A DNA stretch of 64,000 nt from JBOGUF01 sp050696075 (GTDB lineage Bacteria; Chloroflexota; Chloroflexia; Thermomicrobiales; UBA6265). The notes beneath the pieces are model-generated. The model made no database searches. It was not told the origin of the DNA and saw nothing but the letters and a program-made list of their open reading frames with translations. A program made the position numbers and the translations under genes. The stretch covers positions 62,001 to 126,000 of the forward strand of contig JBOGUF010000059.1 in the NCBI GenBank assembly GCA_050696075.1, given 5' to 3'. Positions 54,813 through 63,876 of the stretch are shown piece by piece. How positions within the stretch are numbered: the stretch's first letter is position 1; each line of letters starts with the position of its first letter.

Positions 54813-55982
54813 TTATTGTTCAGCCGCTTCGCAGCCGAGGAAGAAGAACATCTGGATGTCGACGCGGCCGCGGGGGTTGTCGACGAACGCGATCGTTTCG
54901 AAGCTCGCGTCGGCGAAGAGTTCGGGGAACTCGTCCTGCATCACCGCAAATGCGCTATCCGCGATCTGGTTGCCTTCGCCGATGCTGCCGCCGCCGCCCG
55001 GATACCCGGAGACGAGCGCGAATCCGACCCGGCAGTCCTGATAGGGCGCAAGGACGTCTTCCAATTGTTGCACGGCGTCCTCCCGGGCACTCTGGCTGCC
55101 GTTCTGAATGCCGTCCGCGCTAATTGTGATCGAGACCGAAATCGACGACGATGAGAGCGAATTGGCCAGTGCCTGCTCCGAGAGCACCGTCGACGTCGCG
55201 GCAGCCGCAACCTGAGCGGTCGCCAGCGCGGAGATAGTCGACTCGACGTTGGCGGCCTGGGCCCGCGCGGTGGCGAGCGCGGCGTCGCTGGTGTCCTGGC
55301 TGGCCGCCAAGGCATCGGCGGTGGCGCGGGCGGCGGCGGCCTCTGCTTGGGCCGTGGCGAGGTCATTCGCGCCTGAGGCGGCGTTTTGGGTCGCGATGGC
55401 CGCGATTTCGGCGATGGCGGTGCCTTGGGCGACAGCGGTCTGCTGGGCGCCGGCGTTGATCGTGGCCTCGGCCGCGGCGGTGGCGAGGCGGCTGGTCGCT
55501 TCGTCGACGTCCTGTTCGCTCTCGGCTTGTTGGGTGGCGAAGGCGGCGATTGTCGCCTCAGCGGAGAGGGCGTCCCGCGCGGCCTGGGCGTCCGCGGTAG
55601 CGCGCTCGTCGGCGCTCATCGCCTGGCGGGTTGCCTCGGCTTCGGCGGAGGCGGTTGCCTGCGCCGCGATCACGGCGGCCATCGTTGCTTGCGCGGCTGC
55701 CGTGGCAGCCGCCTCGGCGCTCACCGCGGTCGCGGTGGCGCCGGCGTCTGAAAGGGCCGCCGCTTGCGCGGTCGCCGTCGCGGCAGCGGACCGCGCGAAC
55801 GCCTGCCGTTCGGCCTCGCTCGTTGCCAACAGGTCCGGCGTTGCCGTCGGCGTCGGTTCGGGCGCTGGGGTGCCGGAGGTGTTGGCCGTGAGGAAGACCA
55901 TCGCCAAGCCGAGGAGGAGGTCGGCGAAGAGCCAGCCTCCGAGCATGATCATGTCGCGTTGGGAGCGCTTGCGGAACCTCAA
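54813..55982 (-). CDS. MotB/ZorB-like membrane protein with long Ala-rich coiled coil and degenerate OmpA-like domain
   Basis: 389 residues. One N-terminal TM helix reads GGWLFADLLLGLAMVFL with Asp21 placed as the ion-binding Asp of MotB/ZorB (consensus WxxxYADLMTLL). Residues about 50-275 are a low-complexity Ala/Thr/Glu/Gln coiled coil. The last ~110 residues (SITISADGIQNGSQSAREDA, ...ALVSGYPGG, GNQIADSAF, NPRGRVDIQMFFFLG) follow the order of an OmpA/MotB peptidoglycan-binding domain, with the GHTD-like segment degenerate. The TTG start has GAGG upstream and lies 25 bases after the coiled-coil gene. Confidence 0.62.
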   Translation of the reverse strand: MRFRKRSQRDMIMLGGWLFADLLLGLAMVFLTANTSGTPAPEPTPTATPDLLATSEAERQAFARSAAATATAQAAALSDAGATATAVSAEAAATAAAQATMAAVIAAQATASAEAEATRQAMSADERATADAQAARDALSAEATIAAFATQQAESEQDVDEATSRLATAAAEATINAGAQQTAVAQGTAIAEIAAIATQNAASGANDLATAQAEAAAARATADALAASQDTSDAALATARAQAANVESTISALATAQVAAAATSTVLSEQALANSLSSSSISVSITISADGIQNGSQSAREDAVQQLEDVLAPYQDCRVGFALVSGYPGGGGSIGEGNQIADSAFAVMQDEFPELFADASFETIAFVDNPRGRVDIQMFFFLGCEAAEQ

Positions 55983-56007
55983 GAATGTGCCTCAGGAGCA
56001 GCCGCGC

Positions 56008-57612
56008 CTACTCGCGACGCGGCCAGAGACCGCGCTCGCGACGCGTGCCGCGTTGATCGTACTGGTCGTCCGGCTCGCCGCCTTGGGTTGACCAATCGTA
56101 CCCATGGGAGCCGACCGACGAAGGCGTTGCTCCCGCCACCCGTTCGAGTTGGGCCGTCAAGTGATCGAGACGGCGCACCAGCGCCCCGGCCTCTTCGCTC
56201 ACTTCGTGCTGACGCTGGGCGCTGAGATCGCCGATGCGTAGGAATTCGTCGCGCAAATAGGCGAGGTTGGTCGAGATGTCGCCCAAATTCTTCGTCGCGT
56301 TGTTGACGCCGCCGGCCGTTCCCCGTAGGGAGTCGGCTAGCCGCGCGTTCGCCTCGGCCTCGCTGGCGATGGCGTGTTCGACCCGTTCTTGACTCGCGGC
56401 CAAGCGGGCGGCGATTTCGGCGATGCCGCGCACGGCGTCGCTGGCGGTGCGGCCGGCATGAGCCGCCGCCTCAGAGCCGGAGAGCGACTTGTCGGCGGCG
56501 TCGGCGAGTCCCTTCGCGGCATCGGCCAGTTGGCGGGTCACGGCGTGGTCGCTCTGGATGCCCGAGGCGACCATCCGCTCGAGCGAGCCGACCGCGGACA
56601 TAAGCGACCGCTGTTGGTCGCTGGTGACGCCGACTTCGCTTGTCAAGTCTTCCAGCGCCGTCCGGAGACCGGTCGAGACCTGGCGCAGGTCCATGAGCAG
56701 CCGGTGCATCTCTTCGGCGCCGGCGCGCATGCCGCTGGCGAAGACGCCGAAGTCCTCGAATTCCTTCTCGCGGCGGGCGGCGATCGCCTCCAGCCGGTCG
56801 TGCTCGACGCGGAGATTCGTGAGTAGTTGCTGGCTGTTGAAGTCGAAGCGCTCGGCGAGTTGCTTGACATTCTGCGCCAGCTCCGCGGGGCGGCCCGCGC
56901 GATCGGACGCGAGGACGACGGTGGCCTCGGCCAGCGTGTTGTCGAGGTCGGTCTGGAATCTGCCCGCGGTTGCGGAGATCGCATCCTCATGCGCCTCGCG
57001 TCGGCCATGAGAGTAGAAGGTCAGTAAGATGATGATACCGATGATGACCGCGTCAACGATGGCGAGCGAGGAGAAGGTGGAAGAGAAAATACTACCTTCG
57101 CCCCCGAACCCCTGCTGCCAGAGGAGCAGGAACGGGAGCCGCACTTCGTCAGGATTGGCCGAGATGTACTTCTGGTAGGCCCGCACCGCTTCGGCCAACG
57201 CCGCCCAGGTCAGGAAGATCGGCAACAGGACCATGACGTTGCGGATTTTGTCCGCCCGGTCGACGGTCGGCGGCACGTATCCGCCCTCGCGGCGAACCGC
57301 GTAGGCGTGGGCTAGCCGCTCCGTGTTGAAGGCGCGGCGAAGATCGACGTCGGCCCAGGCCTGCCGTCCTTCCTCAGTGCGGATGGAACGAGCCAGGTTC
57401 TCCATGCGTTGGGACGAGCGGGGGTCGACTTCGCCGAGAGAGGCTGCCATGGCCCCGAGGTTCTCAACCAGCTCGTGATGATTGTCGGTACGCCGCGGAC
57501 GATTCGACCGCTCGTCGGGGAGTGTTGGCAGAGTTTGGGTTGTCGATGCGCCGTCGTTCTTAGCGTTGAAAGGGGTGGATTCGGGTCGTTCGCGTCTCCG
57601 AAGCTGCACCAC
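56008..57612 (-). CDS. Two-TM membrane protein with long C-terminal coiled-coil tail (stator/MCP-like)
   Basis: About 534 residues from GTG 57612, chosen because AAAGG lies 9 bases upstream; ATG 57705 is an alternative. Two TM helices, near 126-143 (VMVLLPIFLTWAALAEAV) and 180-201 (SSLAIVDAVIIGIIILLTFY), are followed by ~300 residues of heptad-rich coil (EHDRLEAIAARREKEFEDFG, DAVRGIAEIAARLAASQERV). The tail is cytoplasmic if the N-terminus is inside. Topology resembles ZorA-type stator subunits or chemoreceptor signalling stalks, but no MotA/TolQ signature is clear. It is divergent from the kinase-fold gene and upstream of the MotB-like gene. Confidence 0.6.
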   Translation of the reverse strand: MVQLRRRERPESTPFNAKNDGASTTQTLPTLPDERSNRPRRTDNHHELVENLGAMAASLGEVDPRSSQRMENLARSIRTEEGRQAWADVDLRRAFNTERLAHAYAVRREGGYVPPTVDRADKIRNVMVLLPIFLTWAALAEAVRAYQKYISANPDEVRLPFLLLWQQGFGGEGSIFSSTFSSLAIVDAVIIGIIILLTFYSHGRREAHEDAISATAGRFQTDLDNTLAEATVVLASDRAGRPAELAQNVKQLAERFDFNSQQLLTNLRVEHDRLEAIAARREKEFEDFGVFASGMRAGAEEMHRLLMDLRQVSTGLRTALEDLTSEVGVTSDQQRSLMSAVGSLERMVASGIQSDHAVTRQLADAAKGLADAADKSLSGSEAAAHAGRTASDAVRGIAEIAARLAASQERVEHAIASEAEANARLADSLRGTAGGVNNATKNLGDISTNLAYLRDEFLRIGDLSAQRQHEVSEEAGALVRRLDHLTAQLERVAGATPSSVGSHGYDWSTQGGEPDDQYDQRGTRRERGLWPRRE

Positions 57613-57760
57613 ACGCGTCTGCCTTTCCCAATGAACCGCGATCTCGATATCCTGGACCGTTCGACTACAATCGCGGGTGCTGGGTGTCACTGTACCATCC
57701 ACCATAACGCACTCGGTACTTCGTCGGTGTCCCGGATACGCGAATCGACCTGAACAGCCT

Positions 57761-60256
57761 ATGCCCACGATTGCCACACTCGACGATGCCATGCGCCGCT
57801 CTGGCCGGCTGGTCCCGGCCATAAATCGGCTTGGCGGCGGCATGATCGCCATGTCGGGACCAATCCAACCACTGCGCGCGACGGGCGCTGACGCCGTTGT
57901 CTATCAACTCCGCCAGCCATCCGGCCGCTCCATCGCCCTGCGCTGCCTGCTGATCGATCACCCCGAACCCGGTCTGGCAGAGCGATACCGCGGTTTAGCG
58001 AGTGCGCCGGCCGTCGCCAAATTGCGAGAATCACCGTCTTCCCCGGTAGTCGGCAATGTCCACTACATCGCCGACGGATTATCGCTGCCGGGGGCGGACT
58101 TCCGGTCGCTCCACCATCCGGTGATGGCGATGGATTGGGTCGACGGTCCGACACTGATCGAATCGGTTGATCGCGCCTGTCGCGCCGGCGACAGCGACCT
58201 CCTCGAAGCGCTGGCGGATGCCTGGTTGGCCGCGGTAGACGACTTTGAGGCCGCGGGGTTCTCGCACGGCAACTTAACGGCGGACAACATCATGGTGCGG
58301 TCCGACGGTCGCATCGTGCTCGTCGACTACGACACCGCCTTCTGGCCCGGATCGGCGCGCCCGGCGTCGACCGAATCGACGCCGGGCTATCGCCACCCTG
58401 CCGGACTCACCACCGGACCGGACCGACGTGATCGCTATCCGGCACTGCTCATCTACGCCAGTTTGCGGGCGTTGGCGCATTGGCCGGATTTGCGGGAGGA
58501 GTACGGCGATCCGCCTGAGACGGCCGGCGGAGTGCTGCTCTTTGCGCCACGGGACCTGGCCGATCCGCACGACTCGGCGTTGTTCCGCACTTTGCGCTCA
58601 ATTCAGGACCCGCCGACGCGAGCGCTGATCGGCATCCTTGGCGAGGCCTCGCACCATCGACCGGGCGAAACGCCGCCCCTGCGCGAGGCCGCGGCGGCGG
58701 CGTTCAACCTGGCGCGGGAGTCGCGGCCGCGCTCGACCACGACGAAGCCGTCGCCGGCGAGTGCCGCGCGGCGGCGGCAGGAACTTCTTACGCGCCTTAA
58801 CGGCATGCTGATGGCGGGAGAGGTCGACAAAGCCGTTGAGTTCTGGCAGGCAAGCGGCTTGGCCACCGATGCGGAGGCCGTGCGAGAACTCGGTCCCCGA
58901 ATTGCGGAACTCGCGCGACGAAAAGCGCAGCCAAGTGCTCGGCGCGAGACGGCGTTGGAGCGGGCGCTGGCCGATGCTCGGCGCGAGATCGAGCGTCGCC
59001 ACGATGCACCTCCGTCGGCCGCGCATGTAGCGCCCATCGTGCCGCCGGCGCCGATGCGCCGTCCACCGCGGGCGATCGAGCAATTGCGCGTGGCGTTGGA
59101 AACGGGAGACGCGGCGGCCGTGGGCGCGTTGTGGCCGCACATTCGAGGCGAGCCGGACGCCCTGCCGTTCGCCTTTCACGCGACGGAGGTCGTGACCAAG
59201 CTCATGGGCGCGGCCATCGCCGGGGCGATCGAGCGAGGAGACGACGACGCGGTCGTCGCGGCCGTCCAAGAGGCGGAGGCGGTCGGCGTGCCGGTGAATC
59301 GCATTGCGCGGCGGGCATCACGCACCGCGACCCGGCGCACGGAGTCGCGGCGCCGGTTGCGCGAGGCGCTGGTCAACGACGACCGGCCGGCGCTAGCTGA
59401 ACTTGCCATCTCAGGTCGCCTGGCCGAGCTGGGTAAGATCGATCCCGAGGTGCGACGGATGATCGCGCGGGCCGTGCAGTGGCCGCATCTGGAACGGGCG
59501 TTGGCGAACGAAGATGACCTGGCCATCCTGGCCGCCTTCGACGGCGAAGCCTTTGCGCTGGCCGATTCCTTGACGCCGGAGCAACGGAATCGCGTCGACG
59601 TAGCGCATCGTCGCGTCACCTGGCTGGAGACGGTCCGCTCTGCCTTGCGCCGCCGCGACGTCGCGGTTCTGCGCGCCGCGCTTTCCGACGTCCCAACTGA
59701 CGCCGACCACAGGCTCAGCCGCGTCGAGCGCAAGCGCTTCAAACGATTGATCGACCAAGACCAGGCGGTGCGTGGCCTCGACGCCGCATTGAAGGGCGGA
59801 GATGACCAGGCGATTACGCGGGCGCTCGGTGAGATCGAGGCGACCGGCGCTTCACTGCCGGACTCGTTTGACTGGAACACTATGCGCGTGGTCGTCGACC
59901 GCCTGAGCCTGATGGCGTCGATTCGTCGCGCGGCGACCTCCGATCCACCCGACTACGCTCGTTTGGCCAGGTTACTGCCGGCCGCGCGCGTGGTGGCGGA
60001 AGGCGTCGATCTCGACCTCGGATCGGGGATCGACCTGGCACGGTTGGAAGAGGACGTTCGTCGCGAGGCTCATCGAGCCCGCCTGCGCGAGGCGATCGCC
60101 AACGGCGACGACGGCGGCATCGTCGCCGCCGCCCTCCCTGATCTCTACGGCACCCTCGCGACGCTGGCCGATGACGAACGCGCCCGCGTCGACCAAGCCC
60201 TCACGGACCACCGAACAGCGGCCTGGGGCGCTTGGCCGAAACGCGAGATCGCATAG
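57761..60256 (+). CDS. Kinase-fold protein (HGN/DYD pseudokinase-like) with long helical repeat region
   Basis: 831 residues. The N-terminal ~300 residues are a protein-kinase fold of the family with SHGNLTADNIMV (residues 168-179) where HRDxxxxN would be and LVDYDTAF (187-194) where DFG would be. The N-lobe Lys is Arg61 (IALRCLL), so catalytic residues are missing. The C-lobe end GYRHP...DRYPALLIYASLRAL is as in the kinases found with vWA/PP2C partners. About 500 residues of Arg/Ala-rich helices follow. It is divergent from the two membrane proteins, whose promoter region it shares. Confidence 0.68.
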   Translation: MPTIATLDDAMRRSGRLVPAINRLGGGMIAMSGPIQPLRATGADAVVYQLRQPSGRSIALRCLLIDHPEPGLAERYRGLASAPAVAKLRESPSSPVVGNVHYIADGLSLPGADFRSLHHPVMAMDWVDGPTLIESVDRACRAGDSDLLEALADAWLAAVDDFEAAGFSHGNLTADNIMVRSDGRIVLVDYDTAFWPGSARPASTESTPGYRHPAGLTTGPDRRDRYPALLIYASLRALAHWPDLREEYGDPPETAGGVLLFAPRDLADPHDSALFRTLRSIQDPPTRALIGILGEASHHRPGETPPLREAAAAAFNLARESRPRSTTTKPSPASAARRRQELLTRLNGMLMAGEVDKAVEFWQASGLATDAEAVRELGPRIAELARRKAQPSARRETALERALADARREIERRHDAPPSAAHVAPIVPPAPMRRPPRAIEQLRVALETGDAAAVGALWPHIRGEPDALPFAFHATEVVTKLMGAAIAGAIERGDDDAVVAAVQEAEAVGVPVNRIARRASRTATRRTESRRRLREALVNDDRPALAELAISGRLAELGKIDPEVRRMIARAVQWPHLERALANEDDLAILAAFDGEAFALADSLTPEQRNRVDVAHRRVTWLETVRSALRRRDVAVLRAALSDVPTDADHRLSRVERKRFKRLIDQDQAVRGLDAALKGGDDQAITRALGEIEATGASLPDSFDWNTMRVVVDRLSLMASIRRAATSDPPDYARLARLLPAARVVAEGVDLDLGSGIDLARLEEDVRREAHRARLREAIANGDDGGIVAAALPDLYGTLATLADDERARVDQALTDHRTAAWGAWPKREIA

Positions 60257-60289
60257 GCTGGCGTGCGTTTCGAGCCTGTCGGCGGCGTT

Positions 60290-61081
60290 TCAACTTGACG
60301 AACGCTGTTTCTCTGTAAGCGCCGCCAGTCGCTCTCGGTGTTCCCGCGTCCCGGCCGCGGTCTCTTGCCAAACCGCCTCATAGGCGAGATGCTCCGCCAG
60401 GTCGGGGAAGACCGCGCGATTAAAGGCTCGTTTAGTCAGGCCGATGGCGGTCGATGGTAAGTCGGCGAGCCGGTCCGCGTAATCGCGAGCTGCCGATTGC
60501 AATTCGGCGGGCGGGACGACGCGATGCACCAGACCAATCCGTTGGGCCGTTTCGGCGTCGATCCGCTCGCCCAAGAATGCCAGTTCGGTTGCGTTCGACA
60601 GGCCGATGAGCGCGGGCAGTATCGCCGTGCCGCCGATCGCCGGGATCAGGCCGATGCTCATTGGAGAGATCACAAAACTCGCGGCGTCGGAGGCGATGCG
60701 AATATCGCACGCGATGGCGACGCCAAGGCCGGCACCGGTTGCGACGCCGTTGATGGCGGCGACGACCGGTTTCTCCATTTGTCGCAGTCGCAGGATGACT
60801 GGGTTGTAGCGGTCGCGCACCTGGCGGCCGACGGCAGCGGCGCCCTGTTCGGCTTCCTCCTTGGCCAGCTCCCGCGTGTCCTGGCCGGCCGAGAACCCGC
60901 GCCCGGCGCCGGTAACGATGATCGCGCGGACTTCGTCATCCTCGTCCACGGTACGCAACGCGGCGGCGAACCGCTCGATCAGCGCCCGATCGAAAGCGTT
61001 GAGCGATGCGGGCCGGTTCAGCGTGATCGTGGCGACCGGTCCCTCCCGAACGATGCGAACGATCGCCTCGATGCTGGTCAT
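60290..61081 (-). CDS. Enoyl-CoA hydratase/isomerase family protein (crotonase fold)
   Basis: 263 residues, crotonase fold: oxyanion-hole strands GAGRGFSAGQD and GVATGAGLGVAIACDIR are intact, so it should bind acyl-CoA. The two catalytic Glu positions of true hydratases are replaced (GAGLGVA instead of GxxxELA; SPMSIGLIPAIGGT instead of PExxxGxxPGxGGT), and the Asp of PaaG-type isomerases is Ala, so hydratase activity is doubtful and another crotonase reaction is likely. AAAGGGG precedes the ATG. It is convergent with the kinase-fold gene. Confidence 0.85.
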   Translation of the reverse strand: MTSIEAIVRIVREGPVATITLNRPASLNAFDRALIERFAAALRTVDEDDEVRAIIVTGAGRGFSAGQDTRELAKEEAEQGAAAVGRQVRDRYNPVILRLRQMEKPVVAAINGVATGAGLGVAIACDIRIASDAASFVISPMSIGLIPAIGGTAILPALIGLSNATELAFLGERIDAETAQRIGLVHRVVPPAELQSAARDYADRLADLPSTAIGLTKRAFNRAVFPDLAEHLAYEAVWQETAAGTREHRERLAALTEKQRSSS

Positions 61082-61245
61082 GGGTAAGTAACCCCTTTCG
61101 TTCGACCGACGTTTTGTCGTTAAGCATTCGAGCCCAAGCAGGAGTCCGCGTCATTATCGTTATCGGCGGAAGCGGTCTGGTAGAGTAGCCGAAGGGCTCC
61201 ACTCGATGCACCCGTCACAGAACGCGCCCCGAAGGATGACGATCA

Positions 61246-62727
61246 GTGGCCTCGATTCCGGATGAGCGGATGGAGCGGACGATCCCGGTTGACGATGAGC
61301 GACCGCGCCGTGTCGTCGCCGGGCACTACGCGGTCGATCTGGATGCGCCGCTCGGTCAGGGCGGAATGGCGCTGGTCTATCGCGGGCGGGATTTGCGCAC
61401 TCGCCGCGAAGTTGCCCTCAAGACGCTGCGCCTCGAGTACCGCGACGATCCCGATAGCCGCGCCCGCTTCCGTCTGGAAGCGCGCACAATGGCGTTCCTT
61501 AAACACCCGAACGTTGCCCGCGTCTACGACCTCTACGAAGATGCCGAAGCGCCGTGGGCCGTGCTCGAATATGTTCCCGGCGACTCGCTGAAAGATCTCG
61601 TCCAAGAGCGCGGACCGTTCGACCTATCCGACATCGCGAACATCCTCGATCAGGTCGCCAGCGCCTTGGCGCATCTGCACGCCAAGGGTCTGGTCCACCT
61701 CGACGTTAAACCGCAGAATGTTCTCGTTACGACCGGCGGCGTAGCCAAGCTGATCGACTTCGGCCTCGCCCAACGCGCCGGCCAACCGCAAGATCTGATC
61801 GGCGGATCCGCCTTCGGCACCGTGGCCTACCTCGCCCCCGAACAAGCGACCGGCGAACCGGTTGACGTCGCCACGGACGTCTACGCGCTCGGCTGCGTCG
61901 TCTATGAGCTCCTCACCGGCCGCCCGCCGTTCGAGCCACCGGGCGATCGCGAGGTCAAGAACGAGATCATTCGCGCGCACCTGGAACGAGAGCCGGATCC
62001 GCCATCCACGGTTAATCCCGCGTTGCCGGCATGGGTTGACAGCATCGTCCTTTGGGCGTTGGCCAAGTCACCGGAGGATCGCTACCGCGACGTCGAGACC
62101 TTTGCGCGGGTATTCCGCACCGGCGTGGTACGGATGGCCGACCTGGCGGACGAATCGGTGGCGGTGACCGCGCCGTATGTCATCGACACACATCGGATCC
62201 CCGCCGCCGCGCACGAGGAGCGGTCATCGTTGACGCGACGCGCGGCTCACAGCGTCTATCGGACCGGTGGCAAGACGGCCCGGCGCTCGGGCGGACTGCG
62301 CCGGTTGATGTGGCGCGCGACGGCCGCCTTTGCCCTGCTCAATCTCATGCTCGCGCTGGCGATCTTCGTGCGCGACGGCGAAGTGCCGGGGATCGGCGGC
62401 GGCGAGGGACTCGGTCCCGGCGATCGAGCGCGCGTCGTCACGGACGGCTTGCGCGTCCGCGCCGCGCCGGGCGTGTTCAGTGCCCAGATCGGTCTGGTCA
62501 GCGCGGGCGATGAACTCGTCGTCACCGGCGAGGCGGAGATGGTCGATGGCGAGCCGTGGTGGCCGGTCGCCAGCGCCGGCGATGGAGCGTCGGTCGACGG
62601 GTACGTCTGGGGCGGAGGTCTCGAACCGCGGAGCGACGGCGTGTTCGATGCGGTCCGTGACACCGTCGACGACCTGACCTCGTTGCCAGGACGGGCGCAG
62701 GACCGGGTGCGCGGCTGGCTCCCGTAA
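61246..62727 (+). CDS. Eukaryotic-like Ser/Thr protein kinase with extracellular SH3-like domain
   Basis: 493 residues. The kinase domain (~28-290) has GQGGMALVYRG, catalytic Lys59 in VALKTL, catalytic loop HLDVKPQN (HRD as HLD), KLIDFGLA and the APE motif LAPEQATGE, so it should be active. A TM helix (TAAFALLNLMLALAIFV) near 365 leads to an external SH3b-like domain (VVTDGLRVRAAPG...LVSAGDELVVTGEA), which binds cell-wall or peptide ligands in other kinases. The GTG start has AAGGA upstream. It could signal cell-wall state; targets are unknown. Confidence 0.9.
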   Translation: MASIPDERMERTIPVDDERPRRVVAGHYAVDLDAPLGQGGMALVYRGRDLRTRREVALKTLRLEYRDDPDSRARFRLEARTMAFLKHPNVARVYDLYEDAEAPWAVLEYVPGDSLKDLVQERGPFDLSDIANILDQVASALAHLHAKGLVHLDVKPQNVLVTTGGVAKLIDFGLAQRAGQPQDLIGGSAFGTVAYLAPEQATGEPVDVATDVYALGCVVYELLTGRPPFEPPGDREVKNEIIRAHLEREPDPPSTVNPALPAWVDSIVLWALAKSPEDRYRDVETFARVFRTGVVRMADLADESVAVTAPYVIDTHRIPAAAHEERSSLTRRAAHSVYRTGGKTARRSGGLRRLMWRATAAFALLNLMLALAIFVRDGEVPGIGGGEGLGPGDRARVVTDGLRVRAAPGVFSAQIGLVSAGDELVVTGEAEMVDGEPWWPVASAGDGASVDGYVWGGGLEPRSDGVFDAVRDTVDDLTSLPGRAQDRVRGWLP

Positions 62728-62793
62728 CTCGCTGATCCGTGCGTGCATGGGAAACCGTCAATGAATCGGTGGCGTAAGCCGAATCAGACCGCT

Positions 62794-62802
62794 TGATACA
62801 AT
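62794..62802 (+). promoter_or_regulatory. Possible extended -10 for the HMA-sigma-anti-sigma operon
   Basis: TGATACAAT (TGn plus TACAAT) lies 50 bases before the GTG start at 62852. No -35 match is evident; extended -10 promoters can do without one. Confidence 0.4.
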
Positions 62803-62851
62803 TGGCCAACTGGCGCGGCAATCGCATTCGCTATCGGACAGAGGTGCCGAG

Positions 62852-63058
62852 GTGGAGGTTCAAACCTTTCGGGTGCCGGACGTGAGTTGCGACCATTGTG
62901 TCCGTGCGATCACCGTCGAGCTGACGAAGCTGACGGGCGTCGATCGCGTCGAGGTTGACCTCGACGGCCAGACGGTCACGGTCGAGCACGACGGGACCGT
63001 TTCCGCGCTCGAGATGCAAGAGGGGATCGCTGAGGCCGGCTACGAGGTGACCGTTTGA
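62852..63058 (+). CDS. Heavy-metal-associated domain protein (CopZ-like)
   Basis: 68 residues of a single HMA domain with the metal-binding pair in VSCDHCV (CxxC) and the ferredoxin-like beta-alpha-beta pattern (VDRVEVDLDGQTVTVEHD, IAEAGYEVTV). It probably carries Cu(I) or another soft metal. The GTG start has GAGG upstream. The sigma-factor start (TTG) overlaps its stop by 4 bases, so translation is coupled. This suggests metal handling linked to the sigma factor response, though no metal ATPase is adjacent. Confidence 0.88.
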   Translation: MEVQTFRVPDVSCDHCVRAITVELTKLTGVDRVEVDLDGQTVTVEHDGTVSALEMQEGIAEAGYEVTV

Positions 63059-63876
63059 GCACGTCGCTGCCCGATCGAACCACGGGTGGCGCGGTCACGC
63101 CGGACGCGAAACCGGTGGAGATGACCGCGAACGGGTTGCGCCTCCCTGTCGATTGGCGTACGGCCGATGGACGTGTCGACGGTAGCACGGCGACGCCGTC
63201 GACGAGCGACGTCGAGTTGATGGTGCGACTTGTCGAGGGCGACACGGACGCGCTCGCCGCGCTCTACGATCGCCACGCGCCGGCGGTCTTCGGACTCACG
63301 CGCGCCATCCTTCGCGACGCCCGTCTCGCGGAAGAGGCGACGCACGACGTCTTCCTCGGCTTGTGGCAGCGACCGGATCACTTCCAGGCGTCCCGCGGCC
63401 CGTTTGTGGGGTGGTTATTGCGCGTGTCACGCAACCGCGCGATCGACCTGCTGCGTAGAGATCGTGAGCAGCCCTTTGCGGCGGCGCCGGCAACCGATGA
63501 CGGAGTGCCGACCGATCCAGCCGCCCGCTTGGTCGATCCGGATCCCGATCCGGCCGAGCAAGCGTTTGCGCTGGTGCAGCGCGACGAGGTGCGCCGCGCG
63601 CTCGCCGGATTGACGGCTGACCAACAACGTCTGCTCGGGTTGGCGTACTTTTCCGGGCTGACCCAACGGGAGATTGCCTTGCGTGTCGGTCGACCGCTCG
63701 GAACAGTCAAGACCCAGATACGGACCGCCATGCAACGGCTTGCGGAGATCCTGGTCTCGGCGGATCCGGCGATGATGGAGCGGAAGCAGAAACGGACTGA
63801 GAGTCGATCGTCGATGGTGACTGAGCAGGCAATGCAGGCGTCGGCGGGCGACGGCGAAGCTCCGGCAGAGCGATGA
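63055..63876 (+). CDS. ECF RNA polymerase sigma factor
   Basis: 273 residues from the TTG overlapping the HMA stop; ATG 63121 could be the true start. Region 2: LYDRHAPAVFGLTRAILRDA, RLAEEATHDVFLGLWQ and VSRNRAIDLLRRDREQP; region 4: LTADQQRLLGLAYFSGLTQ and REIALRVGRPLGTVKTQIRT. A ~60-residue N-terminal extension and a ~35-residue C-terminal tail are unusual for ECF factors. Its stop overlaps the anti-sigma start (ATGA). Confidence 0.9.
   Translation: MSTSLPDRTTGGAVTPDAKPVEMTANGLRLPVDWRTADGRVDGSTATPSTSDVELMVRLVEGDTDALAALYDRHAPAVFGLTRAILRDARLAEEATHDVFLGLWQRPDHFQASRGPFVGWLLRVSRNRAIDLLRRDREQPFAAAPATDDGVPTDPAARLVDPDPDPAEQAFALVQRDEVRRALAGLTADQQRLLGLAYFSGLTQREIALRVGRPLGTVKTQIRTAMQRLAEILVSADPAMMERKQKRTESRSSMVTEQAMQASAGDGEAPAER

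Noticed and set aside
54813..60256. Canonical Zorya defence system
   Set aside because: ZorC/ZorD or ZorE partners are absent and the coiled-coil protein lacks a clear MotA signature. Only the topology is similar, so it is reported as a possible new module instead.
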